Of a DNA stretch of 64,000 bases, positions 10,743-18,786 are shown piece after piece (position 1 is the stretch's first letter; the number at the start of each line of letters is the position of its first letter). The notes below the pieces were generated by a model. That model was given only the letters and a program-made list of their open reading frames with translations, made no database searches and was not told where the DNA came from. The translations under genes were made by a program, and so were the position numbers. The stretch comes from Calditrichia bacterium (GTDB lineage: Bacteria; Calditrichota; Calditrichia; RBG-13-44-9; J075), in assembly GCA_028284445.1 (NCBI GenBank), contig JANQRS010000011.1:254321-318320 (forward strand), read 5' to 3'.

Positions 10743-12184
10743 GGGACCACTTGAACAAACGCTGCATGAGCCGGCGTGAGATGCTTGGACTCTGCCGCAA
10801 TGCCTTCGGCGGCGTGGCATTACTTGGTTTGCTAAACAGCCTCCCATTTGGCCGCAAGCTTTGGGCTTCAGGCGCCGATGCGGCTGAACTGATGACACCG
10901 AAAACACCACATTTTCGTCCACGGGCCAAACACATTATCTTCCTATATATGGATGGCGGCATTTCTCAGGTCGATGCCTTTGACCCCAAACCGCGCCTTA
11001 ACAAGGAACACGGCGAAAATCCCTTTGAGAAATTCGAAGTGGACCCGACGCAGTTCAACAACTACGGCAGAATCATGAAAAGCCACTGGGATTTCAAACA
11101 GCATGGCGATAGCGGGATGTGGATGAGTGAACTCTTTCCACATTTGTCGACCTGTGTGGACGATATTGCCATGATCAATTCGATGGTATCTGATTTCCCG
11201 GAACATACAAACGCGAATTACTTTCTGCACACCGGTATCGGTATCCAGGGACGGCCGAGCATGGGCGCCTGGGTCACCTATGGTCTTGGCAGCGAGAACG
11301 AGAACCTGCCGGGGTATGTTGTGCTTGACGGCGGCCTGATACCGCCTGGCGGGCTGGATAATTTCAAGAATGGGTTTCTGCCTGCAGGATATCAGGCATC
11401 GGTATTGAAGGCACAAAAGGCGCCGGTAGCAAATATCCGCCCGCAGGAGGCAGCAGACAGCTTGCAAACAGCCAAATTAGACCACATACGTCAAATGGAT
11501 CAAAATGTGCTGGTGCGTCTCGGACAGGCAGATGAAATTGAGGCCACTATCGCTAATTATGAACTGGCCTATCGCATGCAGTCTGCCGTTCCGGAACTCA
11601 CTGAGTTCAAAGATGAATCAAAAACAACCATGAATTTATACGGAATATATTCCGAGGATGTGCACACCCAAAGCTATGGCGCACAATGTCTGCTGGCCAG
11701 ACGATTGGTAGAACGCGGTGTTCGCTTTATTGAATTGACCTGTCCGAAAGTGGAGGCGGACCGATGGGATCAGCATAGCAATCTCAAGGATGGCCATTTC
11801 AAAAATGCCCATGCCGTAGATCAACCGATTGCCGGCCTCATAAAAGACTTGAAACAGCGCGGCCTGCTCGATGACACCTTGATCGTGTTTGCCGGGGAGT
11901 TTGGGCGCACGCCTTTTGCACAGGGCAGTGATGGCCGAGACCACAACCCGAGCGCTTTTAGCATCTGGCTGGCCGGAGCCGGCATAAAAGGTGGCACTGT
12001 TTACGGCAAAACAGACGAATATGGCTATCGGGTTGTCGAGAACAAAACCACGATTCACGATTTGCATGCAACTATGCTCTTCCTCATGGGCATAGACCAT
12101 GAGCGCCATACTTATCGTTTCAGCGGCCGCGACATTCGTCTGACAGATGTGCATGGACAGGTGATCAAGGGGATACTTGCTTAG
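10739..12184 (+). CDS. DUF1501 (sulfatase-fold) exported protein
   Basis: 481 residues. The N-terminus has a Tat-like signal with SRREMLGL at 12-19 followed by a hydrophobic stretch (GGVALLGLL). The body is a DUF1501 domain of the alkaline-phosphatase/sulfatase superfamily: HIIFLYMDGGISQVDAFDPK (about 64-83), LLARRLVERGVRFIELT, VFAGEFGRTPFAQG and GRDHNPSAFSIWLAGAGIKGG. The start ATGA overlaps the stop of the cytochrome partner, so they are translationally coupled. Tat export suggests a folded, possibly metal-bearing enzyme. No specific substrate is established for this family. Confidence 0.92.
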   Translation: MRDHLNKRCMSRREMLGLCRNAFGGVALLGLLNSLPFGRKLWASGADAAELMTPKTPHFRPRAKHIIFLYMDGGISQVDAFDPKPRLNKEHGENPFEKFEVDPTQFNNYGRIMKSHWDFKQHGDSGMWMSELFPHLSTCVDDIAMINSMVSDFPEHTNANYFLHTGIGIQGRPSMGAWVTYGLGSENENLPGYVVLDGGLIPPGGLDNFKNGFLPAGYQASVLKAQKAPVANIRPQEAADSLQTAKLDHIRQMDQNVLVRLGQADEIEATIANYELAYRMQSAVPELTEFKDESKTTMNLYGIYSEDVHTQSYGAQCLLARRLVERGVRFIELTCPKVEADRWDQHSNLKDGHFKNAHAVDQPIAGLIKDLKQRGLLDDTLIVFAGEFGRTPFAQGSDGRDHNPSAFSIWLAGAGIKGGTVYGKTDEYGYRVVENKTTIHDLHATMLFLMGIDHERHTYRFSGRDIRLTDVHGQVIKGILA

Positions 12185-12211
12185 AGACATTCCCCGTTTG
12201 TACATTCCGTC

Positions 12212-12769
12212 ATGAATTCTACCGACCGTCAAAATATTTCACGATTGTTGGCCTCGCTGGATGCCGCAGATGCCTCACTCTTGCGAAAACTGCTCGTCGA
12301 GGACCGCTTGGGTAACTACTATGGCCGGGCAATCCTGGGTTACTCCTTTATTCTCTTCTTGGTTCTACAATGGCCTTTTGATCAGTTCTATCACCCACAG
12401 GTGTCCAGCCAGCTGATATTCTTTGACTTGCCCGAAGGTTTTATTTCCACGCAAGCGATGTATCTGCGTGACATTATTTCAAATACCGTCTATTTTTTAC
12501 CCTTTGGTTTTGCCTGGGCCGGGTGGCGACATTCAGCAAACCGAAAATCGTTTTGGCTTGGCGAGGCCTTCCTGGCGGGATTCCTTGTCTCGCTATTCGT
12601 CGAAATATCCCAGCACTGGTCCATATCACGACATTCTTCAATTTTAGATCTGGCAACAAATACGGTTGGGAGTGGATTGGGAGGGCTTGCGTATATCAAG
12701 TATCTACAATTCCTGCGGATGGATTTAGAAGATGTGGTGGTTGTCCCGGACGATACTTCAAGCGAGTGA
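12212..12769 (+). CDS. VanZ-like membrane protein
   Basis: 185 residues with four likely membrane helices. It shows the VanZ-family pattern DIISNTVYFLPFGFAWA (about 90-106), a helix ending in FVEISQ (about 133-138), and the closing SRHSSILDLATNTVGSGLGGL (about 143-163), where the family has R..sDl.dv..Nt.Ga.lG. VanZ proteins are small polytopic proteins of uncertain function; some alter sensitivity to glycopeptides. It lies 27 bases after the DUF1501 gene on the same strand, so it could be part of that transcript. Confidence 0.8.
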   Translation: MNSTDRQNISRLLASLDAADASLLRKLLVEDRLGNYYGRAILGYSFILFLVLQWPFDQFYHPQVSSQLIFFDLPEGFISTQAMYLRDIISNTVYFLPFGFAWAGWRHSANRKSFWLGEAFLAGFLVSLFVEISQHWSISRHSSILDLATNTVGSGLGGLAYIKYLQFLRMDLEDVVVVPDDTSSE

Positions 12770-12838
12770 GGTGAGACACGCCGCGCAGAAATAAAGGAAT
12801 GAACCAGGTGACCAGGAATAAGCGAGGACCATTTTCAG

Positions 12839-13054
12839 ATGTATAAATTATTGTTGAATTACTGGCTACGGCGCTTTGCGACCGTAGCAGGAATTGTAAC
12901 CGTGGCATTGGCCGCGTTCGAATACGTTCAATTCGGAGCCAGCGCCAGCTATACTGACGCGTTGATCTGGGGCATCGTTGGGGGTGTCATCAGCGCTTCT
13001 CTCAACACATGGTGGGCGCGAGACCATGTTTGCAATATTTCGGATCGGAGCTAA
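12839..13054 (+). CDS. Small membrane protein, two helices, unknown
   Basis: 71 residues with a hydrophobic stretch at about 14-30 and a second at about 39-55 (ALIWGIVGGVISASLNTWW), and an Arg/Lys-rich N-terminus. It ends two bases before the TTG start of the next acetyltransferase gene. I recognise no family. The tight packing and membrane profile favour a real gene over a chance frame, but this is not certain. Confidence 0.5.
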   Translation: MYKLLLNYWLRRFATVAGIVTVALAAFEYVQFGASASYTDALIWGIVGGVISASLNTWWARDHVCNISDRS

Positions 13055-13056
13055 AG

Positions 13057-13518
13057 TTGAGTCTTTCAATACGTATTGCACAGATCGATGAGTCTCCGCT
13101 TGTTCTCAGCATGCTGCTGGAATTACTTGTCGAGCTTGGCGAAGACCGGAATTCATTAGACCACATAGACGAATCTTTGGTGCGGCGTCTTCTGCAATCT
13201 TCCGTGACCACTGCCTACTTCGCCGAGCTGGACGGGGAGCCTGTTGGGCTAATGACACTCACAGAAAGTCAGGCTGTATATGCCGGTGGCAGCTATGGAA
13301 CAATTGATGAACTGTACGTATCGCCCGGGCATAGAAGCAGAAATATCGGGGCGGCCCTAATAGCTGAGGCAAAAAGAGTTTCGGCGGTCAAGCAATGGAA
13401 ACGCCTCGTCGTAACTGCACCACCGGAGGCGCGCTGGAAGCGATCCGTTCATTTTTATGAGCAAAACGGTTTCAAGTTTACAGGCCCAAAACTTAAATTC
13501 AAGGTGGATAATTCTTGA
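13057..13518 (+). CDS. GNAT-family N-acetyltransferase
   Basis: 153 residues from the TTG at 13057, chosen because GGAG lies 7 bases upstream and it starts just after the previous stop; an upstream ATG at 13009 would overlap the preceding gene. It has a typical GNAT core: TAYFAELDGEPVGLMTLT, IDELYVSPGHRSRNIGAALIAEAKR (acetyl-CoA binding, R/Q-x-x-G-x-G/A near residue 95) and HFYEQNGFKFTG at the end. It should transfer acetyl from acetyl-CoA to an unknown amine. Its stop overlaps the start of the second GNAT gene, so the two are co-translated. Confidence 0.85.
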   Translation: MSLSIRIAQIDESPLVLSMLLELLVELGEDRNSLDHIDESLVRRLLQSSVTTAYFAELDGEPVGLMTLTESQAVYAGGSYGTIDELYVSPGHRSRNIGAALIAEAKRVSAVKQWKRLVVTAPPEARWKRSVHFYEQNGFKFTGPKLKFKVDNS

Positions 13519-13940
13519 TCAAAATTCGACCGGCAGAACCGGATGACAGTCTGGCAATCGCAGAAATCGCCGATGTTCTGGGCATCACCGGCCTGACACA
13601 GGCGCAAGTTTACAATCGTACCATCCAACTTAGTGCGTCAGACGAGCATCGCATTTGGGTCGCAGAATTGGATGGTCAAATTGGCGGTTGGTTACACGCA
13701 CTTATCGCACATCGAATCGTGACGGCGTCATTCGTAGAGATTGTCAGCCTGGCGGTTGCTGAAAGAGTGCAGCGCAAAGGTGTCGGGCGGGCACTTGTTG
13801 TCACCGCCGGTAATTGGGCCAAAGAATTGGAAGCTGAACTGCGTGTTCGCACGAATACCAGGCGGACGGCCGCGTTCGAGTTCTACAAATCTCTCGGCAT
13901 GCGCCATGCCAAATCTCAACATATGTTCAGGTCGAGCTAG
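13515..13940 (+). CDS. GNAT-family N-acetyltransferase (second of a coupled pair)
   Basis: 141 residues, starting at TTG 13515 within the TTGA overlap with the preceding stop; AGGTGG lies eight bases upstream. The GNAT pattern is clear: IWVAELDGQIGGWLHA, FVEIVSLAVAERVQRKGVGRALV (acetyl-CoA loop QRKGVGRAL, about 89-97) and TAAFEFYKSLGM near the end. Two small, adjacent but clearly different GNATs suggest separate substrates, or possibly a heterodimer. No substrate can be named. Confidence 0.82.
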   Translation: MIKIRPAEPDDSLAIAEIADVLGITGLTQAQVYNRTIQLSASDEHRIWVAELDGQIGGWLHALIAHRIVTASFVEIVSLAVAERVQRKGVGRALVVTAGNWAKELEAELRVRTNTRRTAAFEFYKSLGMRHAKSQHMFRSS

Positions 13941-13946
13941 GTTCCG

Positions 13947-14972
13947 ATGAAGAGCAAAGCAAACAATACTGAGGTTGTTACAAAACGCGCAGGGAAGCCA
14001 ACTGCCATCTTCGCCATTCTATATATCGCAGCTGTTTCGACCATGCTAATCGGAAGGAATCATTTCCTTTTTGGATCTGCTTTGATTTTCGCTCGCTGGT
14101 TCATTCTGCTCAGCGGATTTATGGTGTTGCACAGTCTACTGAAAAAGGGCGGCGGGAGGAAATTAGTTGTCGGAGTGATTCTAGTCCTCATCTTGCTAAC
14201 GACAGAAAGTGCGTGGGTCGGTTTGAACCAGACTAGTCCTCAGCAACATGATGACGGCAAGCAGATTACGATGATGTCTTACAACCTTTTCTTCCTGAAT
14301 AAAGATCCGCGGTCAATAATGGCTATCATTAATAAAGAACGGCCCAATTTACTTGTTGTCCAGGAATTGACTCCGTCCTGGCAGGCATACCTGCGAAACA
14401 GCCTGGTTAAACCCTATCGATTTCGCCGTGAAATTGCCTTGACTGGCACACATGGACTTGGCGTCTATTCGCATTTTCCGATCAAGGATGTTAAGACCAT
14501 AGAGAACAGCAGCGGCCTGCCGGTTGCCCAGATGGTTGAGATTACAATACGTAGTAGAAGAATCCTGGTTGTCAATAGCCACCTGGCGTCACCGGCCGCA
14601 GCAGTAGAGAATCCGGAGAAATTCTACCACTACTACAATGCCAGCTATCAGCAACGTCGTATTCAGCTTACTCAGATAAATGAGTTCGTGGCCGCAAATC
14701 TCGATCGCTTTGACGCCGTGCTGTTATCAGGCGATCTCAACACCCTTCCTTATGAACCTATATTCCGCGATTTGCAGACCAAGTGGCGCAACGCACTCCA
14801 CAGTGTTCGCGGTAGAAGTGCATTGAATTTCCCCAACTCCAGCCGGGTGCCGCCGATCTTTACCCTCGACTACATTTTGATGCGCGGAAGCATCTCGGCC
14901 ATAGACGGCCGTGTTATTCGTGGTGGCAGTTCGGACCACCAGGCAATACTCGCAAACCTGCGCCTGCCATAA
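13947..14972 (+). CDS. Membrane-anchored endonuclease/exonuclease/phosphatase family protein
   Basis: 341 residues. The N-terminal ~95 residues hold three likely membrane helices (about 18-37, 45-65, 72-90). The remainder is an EEP domain: MMSYNLFFLNKD (about 108-119, metal-binding Asn), VVQELTPSW (catalytic Glu), VNSHLASP, LLSGDLNTLPYEP (D-x-N) and SSDHQAI near the C-terminus (the Asp-His pair). All main catalytic motifs are intact. Membrane-tethered EEP proteins of this shape are usually called endonuclease/phosphatase; whether nucleic acid, phospholipid or another phosphoester is cut cannot be told. Confidence 0.85.
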   Translation: MKSKANNTEVVTKRAGKPTAIFAILYIAAVSTMLIGRNHFLFGSALIFARWFILLSGFMVLHSLLKKGGGRKLVVGVILVLILLTTESAWVGLNQTSPQQHDDGKQITMMSYNLFFLNKDPRSIMAIINKERPNLLVVQELTPSWQAYLRNSLVKPYRFRREIALTGTHGLGVYSHFPIKDVKTIENSSGLPVAQMVEITIRSRRILVVNSHLASPAAAVENPEKFYHYYNASYQQRRIQLTQINEFVAANLDRFDAVLLSGDLNTLPYEPIFRDLQTKWRNALHSVRGRSALNFPNSSRVPPIFTLDYILMRGSISAIDGRVIRGGSSDHQAILANLRLP

Positions 14973-15044
14973 TCGATCTAAAGCTTGCATCCATCGAAAG
15001 CTCATACCTATATTTTTAACACCGCAAAAGCATTGGAGCCTTCG

Positions 15045-15635
15045 ATGAAACGCAATAAGACCGTTGATGAATTCCTTGCCAGCAATCAGCACTGGCATGC
15101 AGAACTTGAGCATCTTCGCAACCTTATCCTGCAAACCGAGATGACGGAAACCATCAAATGGGGATTTCCCGTTTATACAATTAGCGGAAAAAACGTGGTG
15201 GGACTTGGCTCGTTCAAAGCATATGTTGGGATTTGGTTTTACCAGGGTGTGTTTCTGCAAGACAAAGCAGGCAAACTCATCAATGCCCAGGAAGGAAAAA
15301 CAAAGGCCATGCGCCAATGGCGTTTTCAGAGCGCAGATGAAATCGAAGATCAGCTGGTGCTCGACTACCTGCAGGAGGCCATTGACAATCAAAAGGCTGG
15401 AAAGGAAGTCAAGCCGGACCGCAAAAAAGACATGCCAATGGCGAGCGAATTGACGTCTGCGCTTGATGCCAACGCCAGCCTTGCAGATGCCTGGCAAGCG
15501 CTGACGCCCGGCAAACGCCGCGAGTATGCCGAGTATATTTTTGAAGCCAAGCGCGAAACAACACGTATCAGCAGACTTGAGAAAGTGACACCGATGATCC
15601 TTGCAGGCCAGGGATTAAATGACAAGTATAAATAG
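15045..15635 (+). CDS. DUF1801/YdeI-type protein
   Basis: 196 residues from the ATG at 15045, which has GGAG upstream; an in-frame upstream ATG at 14985 is less likely. The N-terminal DUF1801 module (about 1-115) contains ETIKWGFPVYTI and ..YVGIWFYQGVFL. The C-terminal helical YdeI/OmpD-associated-like part contains LTPGKRREYAEYIFEAKRETTRISRLEKVTPMI, here split as LTPGKRREYAEYI and RISRLEKV. The family is cytoplasmic and widely used in environmental bacteria, with no settled activity. A perfect-stem terminator follows 28 bases after the stop. Confidence 0.85.
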   Translation: MKRNKTVDEFLASNQHWHAELEHLRNLILQTEMTETIKWGFPVYTISGKNVVGLGSFKAYVGIWFYQGVFLQDKAGKLINAQEGKTKAMRQWRFQSADEIEDQLVLDYLQEAIDNQKAGKEVKPDRKKDMPMASELTSALDANASLADAWQALTPGKRREYAEYIFEAKRETTRISRLEKVTPMILAGQGLNDKYK

Positions 15636-15663
15636 ATCGTCGATTCCTGGTTTCTGCCAAAAC

Positions 15664-15719
15664 AAACCCACGCCAAAATCCCCTCCTAAAGGTGATTCTG
15701 GCGTGGGTTTTATCTTTTT
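15664..15719 (+). terminator. Rho-independent terminator after the DUF1801/YdeI gene
   Basis: Perfect 12-bp stem (15664-15675 with 15699-15710, AAACCCACGCCA and its complement) with a 23-base loop, followed by a T-rich tail TATCTTTTT. Placement directly after the stop at 15635 makes this a convincing intrinsic terminator. Confidence 0.85.
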
Positions 15720-15882
15720 GACCTTCCAATTTCTGACCCCTTTTCAAAAAACTGACAGCATTTTCCGACCAAAAGCTGTCTACAGCCCCCAATTTACCGC
15801 CGAGACCTGCTTTGGCCGGCTTCTTGCATTACAAGAAGTGAGGGCGGATTTAGCTACAGCAACATATTTTATGGAGAGCATG

Positions 15883-16299
15883 ATGAAGCAAACCTTTTTG
15901 ACATTTGGCTCAATTATCTTCTGTTTGCTATTCCTCTCGGGATGCGACAACGTTTTTGTTCCTGGCCAAACATCTCAGGCAAGCGATTTCGATGGCACCT
16001 GGGTGTTTGAAAGTTACGAGGACGATCTTGTCAATTTGCAGCGCGCAGAAGCGCTTGACGAACAGGAGTATGGCTTTATTGCCCGAAGCGATGGCGAGTT
16101 TCTTGAGCGAAAAAACGCCGGCTTTTGTGGCACACCGCCAATCACCTACAGCAATTTTGACGGGAAATGGGAATTCAGCGACAAAAACCTGATCGATATC
16201 AAGGTCGGATACTGGGGCGGCGAAACGGAATACCAGATAGAAATCGTCGAGCTTGATAGCGAGGCCCTTAAAATTCGCTACATCTACCCGACAAACTAA
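15883..16299 (+). CDS. Hypothetical lipoprotein
   Basis: 138 residues from the ATG at 15883, with GGAGAG seven bases upstream. The reading frame is open far upstream, but that part crosses the preceding terminator. Residues 1-20 form a lipoprotein signal with lipobox LSGC (FLSGCDN). The mature region contains DGTWVFESYEDD and FDGKWEFSDKNLIDIKVGYWGGE, a beta-rich lipocalin-like rhythm. That suggests a small barrel held at a membrane. No family recognised. Confidence 0.65.
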   Translation: MKQTFLTFGSIIFCLLFLSGCDNVFVPGQTSQASDFDGTWVFESYEDDLVNLQRAEALDEQEYGFIARSDGEFLERKNAGFCGTPPITYSNFDGKWEFSDKNLIDIKVGYWGGETEYQIEIVELDSEALKIRYIYPTN

Positions 16300-16321
16300 T
16301 ACCGCATTTTCCCCTGATCAC

Positions 16322-16378
16322 TCCCGCTTGATTTGGACGAGGGATAATTATTCCTTATAATCTCTAAATCAAGCGGGG
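16322..16378. repeat. Inverted repeat flanking a promoter and covering a ribosome-binding site
   Basis: Perfect 12-bp arms, CCCGCTTGATTT (16323-16334) and its complement (16366-16377), extendable by G-U pairs, separated by 31 bases. The loop carries a perfect TATAAT. The right arm carries the GGGGA that would serve as Shine-Dalgarno site for the ATG at 16386. It could act as an operator, a leader hairpin controlling translation, or a terminator for the upstream lipoprotein gene. Confidence 0.7.
16333..16361 (+). promoter_or_regulatory. Probable promoter of the paired small membrane proteins
   Basis: TTGGAC (16333-16338), a 17-base spacer and a perfect TATAAT (16356-16361) lie upstream of the ATG at 16386. 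The -35 box is only half-consensus. The start of transcription would fall inside the right arm of the inverted repeat. Confidence 0.5.
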
Positions 16379-16385
16379 ATCGTTT

Positions 16386-16703
16386 ATGACAACCACTACA
16401 AGCGACAAATCTTTCCTGGAAAGATACAAAACACCTCTTATTGCGACTGCTGGTTATGCCATCCTGTCTGTCGGATGGTTGTTCTGGACCGGACTGATGT
16501 TCCTGAGTATTGCACCAGACGATGCACCGATTACGTATACCTCACTCCTCATTTACCCCATAGCGGTTGTGATAGGACTTGCCGCTTCTTATTATTATGC
16601 CGGAAGAGACAATCGCAGCAAGACCTTGAAATCGGCCTTGCTGCCACTCATTGCTGCCGGATTTGTGCTGGCCTGTTTTGTCGGCCTCATGTTCAGCTAT
16701 TAA
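16386..16703 (+). CDS. Small membrane protein, paralogue A of a tandem pair
   Basis: 105 residues with three predicted membrane helices (about 18-39, 49-68, 84-103). The helix-1 region reads PLIATAGYAILSVGWLFW, which aligns with PLLASAGYLVLLFAWLVV of the next gene. The helix-2 and helix-3 patterns and the spacing also match, so the two arose by duplication. No known family recognised. A promoter and an inverted repeat lie immediately upstream. Confidence 0.65.
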   Translation: MTTTTSDKSFLERYKTPLIATAGYAILSVGWLFWTGLMFLSIAPDDAPITYTSLLIYPIAVVIGLAASYYYAGRDNRSKTLKSALLPLIAAGFVLACFVGLMFSY

Positions 16704-16720
16704 GAAAATGGCTCGATTTT

Positions 16721-17029
16721 ATGGAAAACAGCAACAGCTTCTGGATCACTTACCGTATACCACTCCTTGCAAGTGCCGGTTACCTGGTGCTCCTATTTGC
16801 CTGGTTGGTTGTCTATGGCTTGCTTCAACAAAGCCATCTACCGGGAACAATTACCGACACAAACAGCACCATGATGCTTTTTCCACTTTCTGTTTTTCTG
16901 GCCGTGCTCGCCGCCTTTATGTTGACCAAGAATGGAAACCCTGAAGCTGCTGGCAAAGTGGTTTTGCTTCCATTGGTCTTCGCTGTTTTGAGCGTTGTGG
17001 CGGTATTAGGACTGGCACTCAAAACATAA
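16721..17029 (+). CDS. Small membrane protein, paralogue B of a tandem pair
   Basis: 102 residues, three predicted helices (about 13-33, 50-68, 78-99), 17 bases after paralogue A and presumably on the same transcript. Shared features with A are listed there. The charged segment between helices 2 and 3 (TKNGNPEAAGK) replaces AGRDNRSKTLK in A. Such tandem three-helix proteins may form hetero-oligomers, but no function is known. A large palindromic repeat begins three bases after the stop. Confidence 0.62.
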   Translation: MENSNSFWITYRIPLLASAGYLVLLFAWLVVYGLLQQSHLPGTITDTNSTMMLFPLSVFLAVLAAFMLTKNGNPEAAGKVVLLPLVFAVLSVVAVLGLALKT

Positions 17030-17032
17030 AAG

Positions 17033-17084
17033 AGACAGGATTAACAGGGTTGACAAGATCTTGTCAATCCTGTTAATCCTGTCT
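17033..17084. repeat. 52-base palindromic repeat (hairpin)
   Basis: Arms of 26 bases pair completely around 17058/17059 with a single G-T mismatch pair (17049/17068) and essentially no loop. The arm contains ACAGGATTAACAGG, a motif I recognise from dispersed intergenic palindromes in other bacterial genomes. It directly follows a stop codon, so it may also end transcription of the small membrane protein pair. It is directly joined to a gene remnant. Confidence 0.8.
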
Positions 17085-17207
17085 AAGGAAGCGGCGAATC
17101 TAATAGGCCGCTCTTGCCTCTACATCAACAAGCTGGAAGATGTTGACATGAGCGTTCCGGAAGAATTGGTTCGCGCGTCTGTTGAGCATCTCGCAACAAA
17201 CAATTAA
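17085..17207 (+). pseudogene. C-terminal remnant of a DUF1801 protein
   Basis: The frame ending at TAA 17205-17207 reads GRSCLYINKLEDVDMSVPEE and then LVRASVEHLATNN. This matches the usual DUF1801 C-terminus (G-K-S-C-x-Y-[IF]-K-x-L-x-D-[VL]-D). No start codon or upstream domain is present; the frame runs back directly into the palindromic repeat. So the rest of the gene was lost, with the repeat at the breakpoint. The intact DUF1801 gene at 15045 belongs to a different subgroup and lacks this tail. Confidence 0.6.
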
Positions 17208-17292
17208 CTCCGACCTTTCTGCAAAAAGCACTGGAATGAAATAGCAATATTTCGGTATACTGTTCAGTTATCATCTTACACGAGGAGATGTT

Positions 17293-18786
17293 ATGAATCT
17301 GATGGTTGCCGTTGTTATTCTCTATCCACTTGTTCTGATCGGCGTTAGTATTTATCGCTCCCGCTCCGTCAAGAGCCACGCGGACTTTATGGTTGCCGGA
17401 CGCTCGGTGCCGGTTGCGCTCTTGGTAGGCACGCTGGTGTGTACCTGGATTGGCTCGGGCTCGCTTTTTGGTGGCGCCGGATTGGCGTATCGAACCGGGA
17501 TTGCTGAACTGTGGTTCTCTTTTGGTGCCTGGGTCGGCCTGATCGTTGTTTACTTCATTGCCCATCGGGTTCGTCGCATCGCCCAATACACAGTGCCGGA
17601 CATCCTTGAAACCCGCTATAATGCCACAGCACGTGTGCTTGGCACCATCACCATCATCCTTGCCTATGTAACAATCGCAGCCTATCAGTTTCGCGGCGGC
17701 GGTTGGATCCTGGCCATCGTCACTGACGGCGGTATTTCAGCAGAAGCCGGTGTGTGGATTACTGCTGCAATCATCGTCGCCTTCACAGCCTTTGCCGGGA
17801 TGTCGTCAATTGTCTCTGTAGATCTCTTCAACGGCATTATCATCACCCTGGGCATTTTATTTTCACTCCCATACCTGCTCTTTGAGGTCGGTGGCGTTGA
17901 CGCGGTTATCAATGCCTTGCCGGATGAGCACACATCGATCATGGGTGGTCACAACGTGCTTTGGGTGATCGGTGTCGGCTTACCGACCTTCCTCTTGTTG
18001 ATGGGTGAAAGCAGCATCTATCAGAAATTCTTCTCGGCAAAAGATGCCAATTCCGCCCGCAAAGCGGTTATCGGCATGGTTGCCGGCGTGGTGTTGATTG
18101 AAACCACTCTGGCGTTGTTGGCCATCGTTGGTCGCGCCAAGTTCCCGGAACTGATGGAACAAACCAACATCGTTGGTCGCGGCGCCTCCGAAACCATTAT
18201 TTTGCACATCGCAGCCAACGGATTACCGGTGATTGGTGGCGCTGTTTTACTTGCAGCTGCAATTGCCATCGTCATTTCTACCGGTAATACTTTTCTGCTG
18301 GTGCCGTCAACGAATGTCAGCCGCGATATTTACGAACGCTTTATGAATCCCGAAGCCACGGATCAACAGAAACTTAATGTACAACGCCTGTTCATAGTTC
18401 TGTTTGGCGGTCTGGCGGTGGTGCTCCTAACGCAATTCGATACCGTATTGGCAATGGCCCTATATGCCTATTCGCTGGTCGGAGCAAGCCTGACACCGGC
18501 CTTGTTAGCAGCATTCCTCTGGAAACGCGTAACACCGCAAGGTGGCGTTGCCTGCCTCGCCGGCGGGCTTGGAACCATTGTTGGCCTGGTCATCCTCAAC
18601 AAGCTTGGCATGAGCTTTACCGCCACCATCGGCGGCACAGCATTCGACTTTGCCAGCAGTGATTACATCGTTATTCCTGGTGTGCTGGTGTCTCTCGGCC
18701 TGATGATCGCTGTTAGCCTGATGACGGAAGAATCTCCGCGCGAGAAATGGCAACCCTTCTTTGACGAAGAGGAAGTTTCGGCCTGA
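17293..18786 (+). CDS. Sodium:solute symporter (SSS family)
   Basis: 497 residues with about 13 membrane helices. The family start is clear: HADFMVAGRSVPVALLVGT (about 34-52), GSGSLFGGAGLAYRTGI (about 56-72), YTVPDILETRYN (about 98-109) and AYQFRGGGWIL. It should import an organic solute with Na+ across the inner membrane. Substrate cannot be read from the sequence; the group includes sugar, proline, pantothenate and other organic-acid carriers. GAGGAG precedes the ATG by six bases. The stop shares a base with the start of the small VOC gene, so the two are coupled. Confidence 0.9.
   Translation: MNLMVAVVILYPLVLIGVSIYRSRSVKSHADFMVAGRSVPVALLVGTLVCTWIGSGSLFGGAGLAYRTGIAELWFSFGAWVGLIVVYFIAHRVRRIAQYTVPDILETRYNATARVLGTITIILAYVTIAAYQFRGGGWILAIVTDGGISAEAGVWITAAIIVAFTAFAGMSSIVSVDLFNGIIITLGILFSLPYLLFEVGGVDAVINALPDEHTSIMGGHNVLWVIGVGLPTFLLLMGESSIYQKFFSAKDANSARKAVIGMVAGVVLIETTLALLAIVGRAKFPELMEQTNIVGRGASETIILHIAANGLPVIGGAVLLAAAIAIVISTGNTFLLVPSTNVSRDIYERFMNPEATDQQKLNVQRLFIVLFGGLAVVLLTQFDTVLAMALYAYSLVGASLTPALLAAFLWKRVTPQGGVACLAGGLGTIVGLVILNKLGMSFTATIGGTAFDFASSDYIVIPGVLVSLGLMIAVSLMTEESPREKWQPFFDEEEVSA

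Noticed and set aside
10943..11467. 174-codon minus-strand frame within DUF1501
   Set aside because: Entirely inside the coding strand of a well-supported exported protein; codon pattern follows that gene.
14727..15497. 256-codon minus-strand frame across two genes
   Set aside because: Antisense to the end of the phosphatase-family gene and to most of the DUF1801/YdeI gene; no family resemblance.
17256..17261. TATACT as -10 box of the sodium:solute symporter gene
   Set aside because: The upstream -35 candidate (TGGAAT) is weak and the spacing is 18; not secure enough to list.
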